Assembly: GCA_012845835.1 (NCBI GenBank) | Contig: JABAKD010000014.1 | Location: 4,331,896-4,395,895, forward strand | Reading direction: 5' to 3' | From: Undaria pinnatifida | Taxonomy: Eukaryota > Sar > Phaeophyceae > Laminariales > Alariaceae | Length of the DNA stretch: 64,000 nt | The notes under the pieces: model-generated | What the model was told of the DNA's origin: nothing | Databases searched by the model: none | What the model saw: the letters and a program-made list of their open reading frames with translations, nothing else | Position numbers and translations under genes: made by a program | Shown here: one piece after another, positions 35,301 to 46,357 of the stretch | Numbering within the stretch: position 1 is the stretch's first letter | Layout of the letters: each line of letters begins with the position of its first letter

Positions 35301-38300
35301 TTTGTGATGATGTTAATGCTGTTGTTGATGTATGTTGATGTTGCCGTTGCTGTTGATGTTGCTTTGATGTTTATGTTGCTGTTGATGTTGCTGTTGATGT
35401 TCATGTTGCTGCCGCGTTGATGTTGATGTTGATGTTGCGTTGATATGGACTTTGATGTTGCCGTTGGTCGTTTTTTGGTTTTGCTGTTTCTTCGTCTTGA
35501 TGTTGTAGCAGTTGCTGATGTGTGGTTGTCGTTTCAAGTTGTTGGTTGTTGCTGATGTTTTTTGCTGTTTCTTTGTGTTGATGTTGCAGCGATTGTTGAT
35601 GTTGGGTTGTCGTTTTACGTTGTTGGTTGTTGCTGATGTAGCTGTTGGCTGCTGAATGTCACCTTCCCGGCACCGTTGGAATGTTATCTAGGATAGAGTT
35701 TGGAAGTGGTGGAATTTGGTGTGGCCCACGTGTGCTTCCAGTATTGTGGGAGGGAAAAAGAAAAATACCCAAAAACACTACTGGTCCTTTAGAGTCCCAA
35801 GCCCGCCCCCGCCCCTACCCGTATGCCCATGTCGAGGAAGAGTCCGACGCTCTTGTTTTTTTCCCGCAAAATGGTCGACCACCTTGAAACTCATACCTGG
35901 TATAATACAATACAATATCCTCCAACTTCCATACCTTATCCTAGATGACAATTCAACGATGTCGTAATTCGTAAAGAATGGCTGTTGTCTTAGACTATAT
36001 AGTTGTTGGTTGTTGCTGGTGCTGATGTTGGTCGTTGGTGCTATTAATAGTTGTTGGGTATTGCTGGTTGATGGGTTGCTGTTGGTTTCTTGTGGCCTGA
36101 GTGTTGTTGGTTTGTTGCTGCTGTTGATGTTGGTCGTCGTTGTCGTGGCAGTTGGTGATTGTGACGTGGTCGACTGGTTGATGGTTGACGTGGTCGATGA
36201 TGGAAGATTGCTTGATTGGTTTGGGTTGATCTGGTTGAATTGAATTTGGTTCATCCTGATTAGTTCGCTGTTTAGTTGCTGGTTGTGCCAGGTGCTGCTG
36301 CTGTCGTTGTTGCAGTTAGGTATTGATGTTGTTCTGTGTTGGTGCTTCTTGGTGCAGTTTTGTTACCTGTTGCTGGTTGTTGCTGTCATTCGTTGCTGCT
36401 GTTGCTGTTGATATTGCTGCTGCTGATGATGACTTTGATTGCGCTGCCACTGTCGTTTTGGATTTGTTTTTCTCCATCTCGGCCTGTGTAATTAATGCCT
36501 CGGGGTGGCGTATTCAAGCGTGGCGGGGCTATCGGCTCCACAAGACAACCAACAGGATGCTTGCGGGATACACATTTTTGGTTGGGTAGGTAAACATAGA
36601 TAACAGTAGTACTGAAACCGACGCATGTCATCAGCCAACCCAACCTAACCCAACCCAAGAAAAAACAGGAAAAACCGGGTCAAAATGGCACTGTAATAAC
36701 CGTTTTTTTTGTTTTTTTTCGTCTGTTGGGTCGGCCTTGGGTTGTTTATAACCTTCGTCGGTTTCAAGTTCCATTATTATCAGGGCTTTTCGCGGGTCAG
36801 GTCGAGTCATAACCTTCGTCGGTTTCAATTCCCATTATTATCAGGGCTTTTCGCGGGTCAGGTCGAGTCAGGGCAACCCGTCCCGACCCACGAGACGTGA
36901 ACAACTTCCTGACCCGACTTGACCCGACCCGACCTGTCCGGTGATATTTTAAAATACCTCTTGATCCGACCCCACTCGACCCGCGAGATTTTGATGACGT
37001 CGTGACATGATCCGCGGGTCGGGTTATGATCCGTGAAAAATCCCTGTGATTTTTTTTTCCTATCGAACCAAATGTTGTATCCCGCGAACACCCTCTGTTT
37101 AATTAGATAAAACGAAGCAAACGGAATGAAGCGAGTTTCGAAAGCGGCAGCAACTTTTATGCCTCGCCGCTGAATCGCCGTTCCTCCATATCCAGGCGAA
37201 GCTTTCATTTTTTTTTTTTTTAATAAACTACAAGTTCTCCCTTCGCAGGTGGAATATAAAGAGGGGAATGCTATGCAGAGAATAAAAAGTGAGCGTAGAA
37301 CCTAAAAGCACACAATAACGTAGAAGGGAACGGTAAAGCAAGCGAAAATCGGACCAAAAGAGGGCGACGCAAGAGAACGAGAGCGAAAGCATTTATATAT
37401 GAGACAAAGTACAGCACTTAAGTACTTGTATTAATAGTAGTAGTAGCAACACGCACGAAGCAGCAGTCACAGTCACACACTAATATGCAGTATATAGCGT
37501 ATCTTACATTACAGTGGGGGACTCCCAATAGTACTTGTATTAATAGTAGTAGTAGCAACACGCACGAAGCAGCAGTCAGTCACACACTAATATGCAGTAT
37601 ACAGCGTATCTTACATTACAGTGGGGGACTCCCAATAGTGCCGGTTGAATATAGTGCCACTACTGTTTTGTGCCCTTTTTTTTTTTTTTTCTCACACTTT
37701 TACTTTCCAGCTTCTGGACAAGCCGTGGTCACAGGTGTTCTTCCCTTCTCCCCCCCGGTTCTTGCCTTCAATTTTTATCGCGCATAGGGTTCAGCAATCC
37801 CACTGCTCGTCGATTTTTCATCGAATGTTGCTAACTCACGCTCTCGCGCTTTCCGCAAGTCAATTTGTGCGCAAGAAAAAGTCCCAACGAATTTGTACGA
37901 GTATGCGCTCGGCGGGGCTCGAACTCACGAAACTGACCTATACCGGGCTCGAGGATAACCTGATACGCCACCGGGGCGACCGGTATACTGGGCCCTATGT
38001 AATGCCGGCAAAAGTAGCAAGACTGAAGCTCTTCATACAAACAAAATATGTATGGCAGCTCTACATCAATAGTGGCGGTGTAGTGTCTTGAACAGCATAA
38101 TAGTAGTAGTGCCTGTATATTGGGCTGGCACATATCGGCACTATTATTTAATGTCATGTGAGGCTGTACCATGTGATGCTGTGTTTCCCCGCACAAAAAC
38201 ACACACTCGCACTGCAGCAAATAATCAGTTTTTGCTGTCATTCAGTGCTGGCATATAACGGGTATAGAGCCGGTTGAATAATGCCAGCCATTAATTGGTC

Positions 38301-41300
38301 TGTATATTGCCGGTAGAATAATCACTTAGCATGACTGGAACTATCTGTAGTAGGAACCCTATTCCAATATAATGCCGGTGTTCCCACTACCACCGGCGAG
38401 TATAATACAATTTATGTATGTCAGCCCTGCCACCGTTAATTGTGGTGCCTTGAATAGTACCGGTATAATGGGCTGCCACATGCCGGAACTATTATTACAC
38501 CACGTATGTGGTGCCGTCTGTCACACAAAAAAAAAACACGCACCGCAGTAAAGCATCAGTCAGACACATCGTGCAGCAGCAGAGCAGCAGTAGCAGCAGC
38601 ATTCCAGCAGTAGCGGCATCGGCAGCACACAGGCAGAGTAGAGCAGAGCAGGACCTTCCCCGCTTCCGCCATGCTCTTCTTATCTTCCTGTCGTGGCGCT
38701 GTCTAGCCTTGTGCTTAAAATGCAGTTGAACTTTTTGCTTGAAGGCGTGTGTGCGCTTTTCGATACCATTCATTGCTGAGCGGGCTATTGCCGGTTAACT
38801 ATTGGCATTGCTCTGTATAATGCCGGTAGTATCACTGCTTGGCTGTAGCTTACCACTGTTTGGCTGTGGTGCTCGGTGTGCGGGTGTGTTTACTTTGTGT
38901 TCCGTGCTTGCTGAGATACCTGTAACGGGCAGATACATACCGCGAAGCAAACCTCGACCTTCGAACAACGTCAGACAACACCGCTTACTGCAGAGAGGTT
39001 CAGTCATGCCAAGTCAGGTACAGAGAGTCGTGCAGCAGCACAGGGCAGCAGTAATAGCAACGACAGCGGCAGCAGGCAAGCAGACCAGAGCAACAACCGT
39101 TTTTCCCCTTCTGATGACATGACATAAAATATTGCTTATTATCTAGCCTAACTACTTGCTGACGCACTAAACTGACGTCACCGTCTCCACCTTGGTCTAC
39201 CAAACTGATAGTCCTGAAAATTACTTACCAAAAGCTAGAAGCTAACAGCTGTGTCCACGAAATGCCCCTGGTGCTGGCCACTCGCGGTCGCTGGCTAGCG
39301 AAAAGTCCGGGGAAAGGCTCGGCTAGCGACCGACCGCACCAGACGAGTTTATACCTCGTATCTATTAATGTACCCTGGTAATATCGGCATCCAATCAGAT
39401 GAATCCAAACTGTCGAACAGGGGTTGAAACCACACCGTTGATGAGATTTACTTGAAAACTTTATTTAGCGCAGTCACCTGTATCACAGCCCCTGACAAAC
39501 CTCGGTAAGACACGAGGAACGAGCTAAACACTCAAGAGACTACCAACAGTGTCACAGACGCGGTCGTCGTCTGTGGCTGCTCCGGCGCTCATGACGAGAG
39601 CACCGACGACCGCGACCTGATGCTAGGTATGTTTTAAGCGGTTGTCACCGGTTTTCGCGGAAGACTTCGCCGTCCGCGCACGCAAGTAAGGCTTCAAGTA
39701 GCGTATGTTTGGGTGAGTTGGCTGCACGGTGGTCAGTAAGGGTGTAAGAAGTTTGGGTAGGACGCACCGGCGGACGCAAGTGGCCTCATCCAATCCAATA
39801 CTTACATTAAGTGATCCACTAACGGAGAGAAATAATACTGCAGTCATTTCGTCGTCCAATCAGATGAATCCAAGCTGTGGAACAGAGGTTAGCACCGCAC
39901 CTTTGATGGGATTTACTTGAAAACTGTATCAAGCGCAGTCATCGGTATCGCAGCCCCTGCAAAACCTCGGTAAGACGCGAGGAACGAGCTAAACACTGAA
40001 GATCGCCCCACCCATCCTACATTACAAGTTGCGATCATTTCGGGGGAATGTTGCAACGCTGAAGGTTCTTCAACCGAGGGCGCCCTCAGCGCGCGTGGTA
40101 TATCCACGGGTGAGGACCTCCTGCCGGCGCAGGAGGCCTCATCCAATCCAATACTTACATTAAGTGATCCGTAACGGAGAGAAAGAAAACCCCAGTATTA
40201 TCGAAGGGGGGAGGCAAGAGTGCCACCGCTGATCATCCGCGAGAACGCCCTAACGTGGGAGAGTGATAATCACGACTACGTCAGATGTAAGTTCGATAGT
40301 TTTTAGGGATCTTATTCATTTGGCGTGATATTTTATTCAGAGGGTAATGTTTTTCGAGACAGGACAACGACTTGAGAAAAACGAGAACACTCAAGGACAG
40401 GATGAGATTTACAGGAAAAACACAGAGATTCGGACGCTGACATACTGAAGTCATGGTGTAGAACAAACTACTTCCCAAGTAAGAAATCCAGCCCGGAGCA
40501 GCTTTCCCGTTTCTGACTACGGTGGGGGCTCCCCAATAATGCCGGTCGAGTAGTGCCACTGATCTCTATAGTGCCGGTGAAATCGCTTGGCACCACTGAA
40601 ACTCTCCAAACTAACCCTCTATTCCCTATAGTGCCGGTGCCTTGAATAGTGCCGGTGCCCTGAATAGTGCCGGTATGTTGGGCTGGCACACTGTTGGGAG
40701 CCCTGCATTGTACCACGGACTATAGATCTAGATTAGTGTAGTGTAGTGTCGTGTATTATATTATTTAGTTGTTTTCGATAAAAAAAACCGATAACTGAGA
40801 AGGCAGCATGAGGTTTACAGGAAAACAAAGAGAGTCGGAAGCTGTAATAGTGAAGTCATGGTGTAGAATAAGCTGCTTCCCAAGTAAGAAACCCAGCCTG
40901 GGCCAGCTTTCCCGTTTCTAACTACTGTGGGGGGCTCCCAATAATGCCGGTGGAATAGTGCCACTGCTCTTTATTGTGCCGGTGCAATCGCTTGGAACTA
41001 CTGAAACTGTCCATATTAATCCTCTGTTCCCGATTGTGCTGGTGCCCTGAATAGTGCCGGTACATTGGGCGGGCACACTGTTGGGAGCCCTCCACTGCTG
41101 TACTATATCTGGAAGACTACCCGTGTAGTGTAGTGTAGTGTTTTGTTTAATTGGTATCATTGCAGCCCCGCTCACGTGCGTACTTGCCGAGTCGATCATC
41201 GCTGACCGAGCTATTATACAGATATGAGTAGCCGACGAGTACACAGCACACAGTCTGCTTGCCGAGCTATCTGCTATCTTCCCCGAGGCTACGGTTGCCT

Positions 41301-44300
41301 ACCTAACGCTATTTGTACGAGTGCACCTGGTATAGCACAACTAGGTGTTGTTGCTTGTTGCGTCCACGTGTCCAGCTGTGCTGCGTACTACTGCTGTGTA
41401 CGAGGGGCACTGCTGTAACTACCAGAGTACATACGAGATCGACTATGTTAACCAGCATCGACAGATTGCTGCTGTAGTAACATACCAACCTGTAACAACG
41501 TTTTCGTCGATTGGTGCGCTGGTCGCCCAGTGAGCAGGATTTGAAGTCATTTCCTGAATATAGCTGAATAGCAACATAGCAACTTCTGTGGACGGGGTTC
41601 GCACGAAATTGCTTTTGGCGGATCCTTTGATGCTCGCGGTATGAATCTCCTTTACCTACTGAAGGTTGCAGCGCAGTTGCACAGGGGGGGGGCGAACGAT
41701 GATCCCGCTGTTGCTGACGTTCAGGGTACACATCAAGATACCTATTTGGAAAATCTCCCGCGAGTTTAGTGCTCGACATGCAGATCGGCACGAGTGCGAG
41801 GCGTTTCCCTACGAGGTGCCAGTTTGACTTGTCAAGAAGCCATTTCCGCCTGAATTACCCCTTTTTGGACGCGCCGTAACTCCGTACGTACGTCATGAAC
41901 ACGAGCTGTCGTCCGGGAGATAATTAAGCTTGATTTTTGTGGCTTTCGGAAAAAGCTACCAACTCGGGTGAACTCAAAAGTACTGGTGTTGAAAAAAAAA
42001 TCATCACCCCGTACGTGTTTTTGAGCATGTTAGTGTTCTTTTGTTGATATTGCTGCTGTGAGCCTCTGCCGACATGTTAATGTCAGCCATTATTCGTCGA
42101 TTTTGGGTCCACATTTTTATATTTTCGGCGATTTACAAGAGTCGTAACACGAAAGGAGAGCGAAAAAATAAAATATTTACTAGAACCACCGCAGCAACCT
42201 CAGGAGAAACCACAGCAGTAGTCTAGCTTGTACTGTAGACGTATCATTCGCAAAGGGAAGAGTCGTTCCGGTCGTGTGCTCTGCTGTACTCGCAGGGCTG
42301 TGCACGTGAGACGTCTGAAGCCTCGAGAGTGATCATCGCTTCCCCTTGCGTCCGATCCTAAACGTCCATCAGTCGGTAGGACCCCCCAGTATCGTGTAGG
42401 TATTTTTATTCGTCGGTTCCAAAGAAAGCGGACATTTCGAAGAATTGTATTGCTTTATGGGAGACTTCACTACCCCCTTGCAAGCAGAAAATACACCATT
42501 ACGTTTGCAAGCACCTGTGGCTTATAGACCTACCGCCGTCTACTGTTGTGTTCTGCGCGATTGCGTACATCCTATTCCTGCACCTCGTACGCTTCATAGT
42601 TTGTTAGAACGATAGGTTAAACTGAAACTATGGCCGCTCCGCCAGTGGAGCGGAGCGACCGGTTCTAATCCCTAGCTTGTATATGCTCCCGGGGCAGGGT
42701 CTCTAGCGTTCGAGCTACCGCCTAGAGTTATAGACTTTTCATCCTGCTGTTTCACATCCTATTCCTGCACCTCATACGCTTCATATTTTGTTAGAACGGT
42801 ATGTTAAACTGAAACTATGGCCGCTCCGCCAGTGGAGCGGAGCGACCGGTTATAATCCCTAGCTTATATATGCTCCCGGGGCAGAGTCCCTAGCGTTCGA
42901 GCTACCGCCTAGAGTTTAAAGACTATTCACCCTGCTGTTTCCCCGTTTTGTCTTCGCTTAGAACCGCTATTCCTCCTCAGCGAAAATAGCCTGGAGTTCC
43001 TAGACTCTGGAGTGTAGCCTAGAGTTTCAGTCTGTCCATTATTGTGTTAATGATGTGTGGTCTTCACATGAAGCTCAGAGTTTAGAGGATATGTGTATGA
43101 CCTTGATTTTCAGCCTATGCGTTCTTCTGCTAACCATGTGTTGTCTTCAGATTAAACTGCTCTTTTCCCTCATCGATATTATTAAAACCTTGAGAGTTTG
43201 AGATTTAGGGCTAGAGCCTAAAGTTACATTCCATCCATCCTTCTGTTACCCAAATACTGCAGTTGTCTTTACACGACTGTAGAGTTTTATTGTAGTCTAT
43301 TCGCTCTGCTGTCGCCGCGTCTGGTCGTCACTCTAAACCGCTACTTGTGTGTGTGTTTTGCCACTGTTTTTTCCACCCGTCGGCACCCATCATACCTACT
43401 GTCCGTGCCGATGCCTCATCCTGGAGAGGGAAAAGCAAAATGCCCGCGTTTTCCTTCGACGACAAAAGCCTAGAGTTACAGCGCATCCATACTGCTGTTG
43501 TGCATGTGTTGTCTTTACGTTGAACCTGTAGTTTCAGTTTATGGTGATTGCCTGGGGCTAGTAATGTAGCCGTTCTTCTGCCAACCATGTGTTGCCCGCT
43601 CTTTCTCCTCAGCAACATTAGTACAAGTCTAACATAAGTTGGAGCCAAGGATTATAGCCTAGACTTGAAAGTCTGTCCATTCTTACGTTACCAAGGCATG
43701 GTCTTCACACTGTTCCTATTTTTTGTCGCCAATGACATCAACAGGTCCACCGTCGGTCCCGATTCTCCATCCTAGCGAGATACGAGTTATGTGGTCACAA
43801 TAAACCGTGGATCATAGCAAAGTGTACATTTCCGGATCATTGTTTGACCTAAGATTGGATATCTATGAATGTTGCGCATGAGCGGCGGGGTGTGGGTGAC
43901 GTGAAATCCCGGGAGTGTCGCAAGTCGAAAAGGTACACGCAGGTAACACCCTCGTGGCCCATGTTGGAGCAGAAAGGACTCATACTTGTACTACTCGTAC
44001 TACTACTACACTTCTACTACTACTACCACTACTACTACTGCTACTGCTACCACTACTATTGAATACTACTACCGCTACTACCACGACTATTAATACTACT
44101 ACTACTGCTGCTGTAAAAGGATCCTGATGTATGGTGGCGTTTTAGTTTTTTCGAACTTCGTATTATACAGCTGCTGTACATACAGCCAACGGAGGGCTGC
44201 AGGCGGCGGGCCAAAAACAAACAAGCACAATTCATGCGGACAAAAATACGGCCGCACGACAGGTCGTGCGTGGTGCGTGCTGTGTGTTCCCTTCATGCGG

Positions 44301-46322
44301 CGGGGGAGAAACGAATAATCACATTTCATGCGGACGAAAAAACAGTCATACAATAGGTTTTGCATGGCAGCTGCGAGGCGGTGTCAAGTCGTGTCAAGTC
44401 CGAACGTCTCCCTTTGGTTATTTGCCTGGATCCGCAGCTCTGAAGGCCCAGAGCATGCCCCACGGACCACGGCCGGGGCCCGCACTTGCGCTGTGGTGTA
44501 CGGGGGGTCCCCTGCGTGCCCTGCGGCCGAGAGCACGAGAAAGGACCCCAGACCGGAAGAGAAAGACTTGCCGATGTGCGAAAAAAGTCAATTTGGTACA
44601 TGGTAATATTAAGTAGGAAGCCGGTCTGCTGTCCTAGTGCCGCCGCTTGAGCGTTACATACAGTTCTCTTTTTCGTGGGATTGTAGATTTGTAGTAGAGT
44701 ATCACATTTCCAAGAAACTAGTCGCTCCGTCGTCTACATTGCACCGCATGAACGTCGCAGACCATTAGTTGTGTGTTCGTATGCACAATATGGTTATCGT
44801 ATAACATAACAATACTAAATCGAGTTGAAAGTCGGCCCGCTGTCCTAATTGCGCCGCTTGAGCGTTATGTACCTGTTCGTGGGGTAGCAAAATATCCTAT
44901 TTCCAACTTTTGTCGTCGACGCGCCGTCTAAATTGCACGACGTGCACGTTACAGACCATTATGTGGTCTCGCATAGGGGACTATAGTTTAACGTAACAGT
45001 TGGTACCACATCAAGTAGGAAGTTGGCCCGCTGTCCGAATTGCGCCGCTTGAGGGGTACAGACCATTTTCTCGTCTTCGTGGGAAACGAAGCAATTGCTG
45101 CTCGTGTTAATACGAGCAAGCGTTAATTAGTCGGCCCGCCGTTCCTTCCCTCCCGCTTCGGCCTACGCTGGGTGCGTGTGGATGCATGGAGCGTTACCTA
45201 CCGTTTTCTCGTTTTCTTGATTGTCGGTAATATGAATAGTTTATGTACTGTCAAGCAATACGTCAACAAGCCACGCTCCTAATTGTTCCGCCTGAGCATT
45301 ACGTTCCGGATTTTTCGTTTTCGTAGGATTACGCTATTCGGAGTAGAGTACTATCAAGCTATCGAGTAACAAACCGGCCCGCTGTCCTTGTTTGCGCCGC
45401 TTGAGCATTATCAAGCTATCAAGTGATAGGTTGGCCCGCTGTCCTAGTTGCGCCGCTTGAGCGTTACAGACCGTTCTCTCGTTTGCGTAGGATTTTATTG
45501 TTCTAGTAGTATACAATGGTATGATAAGAATAGTGTAAGAGCAAGTTGGCAAGTAATTAATGGACCCACCACCCTAACCCCGCCGCGTGAGCGTTGCACA
45601 CCGTTTTCTCGTTTTCGTTGGGTTACAGTAATAGTATTCTACCAGGTATGGAGTAATATATATATATGTCGGCCGGCGGTGCTATTCTTTTTTTTTCTGG
45701 GGTGTTTGGGATGCGACGTACCAAGTTTTGGTGTGGTAGGAGTTTGATAGGGAAACATATAATAATAATATTGAAAACGCCGATTTTTACGATCCAAGCC
45801 CAACCCAACCCCCAAAAACATTAGCGAAGCATTTGCTGAGAATTCCGTTTTCGTATATACCATTTTTTTTTTGTTTTGTAGCCTACTTTTCCCGTAGATT
45901 GGTTGGCCTTGGGTTATGGCGTTCGTCATTTTTTCTTCAAATTCCAATAATATTGTTATATGTTTCCAACCCAAGCATAATTGAGGAATGGCAAACGCCC
46001 TATTCTACTCGGTAGTATGTTAGTATAATACTAAGTAGCAAGTCGACCCGCCGTCTTAGTTGCGCCGCATGAGCGTTACGATTTGTGTTCCTCATATTTT
46101 TTTCATTGTTCGGCTTTACTAGAGCATACCGCTTGCTGGGTTATCCGAGGAGAATGTCGAGGCACAAAGTGTGTGGAAGAGACTATCCTTACGTTGGTTG
46201 ATTGAGTGTGTTTGGGCTAGGGTTAGGGCTAGGGTTAGATACCTGTGACCACGGACTTGATTATGCGAGTTACTGTGAGAGCAACAACAACAAAAACAAC
46301 AACAACTCTACTACTACTACTG

Positions 46323-46357
<35 letters not shown>

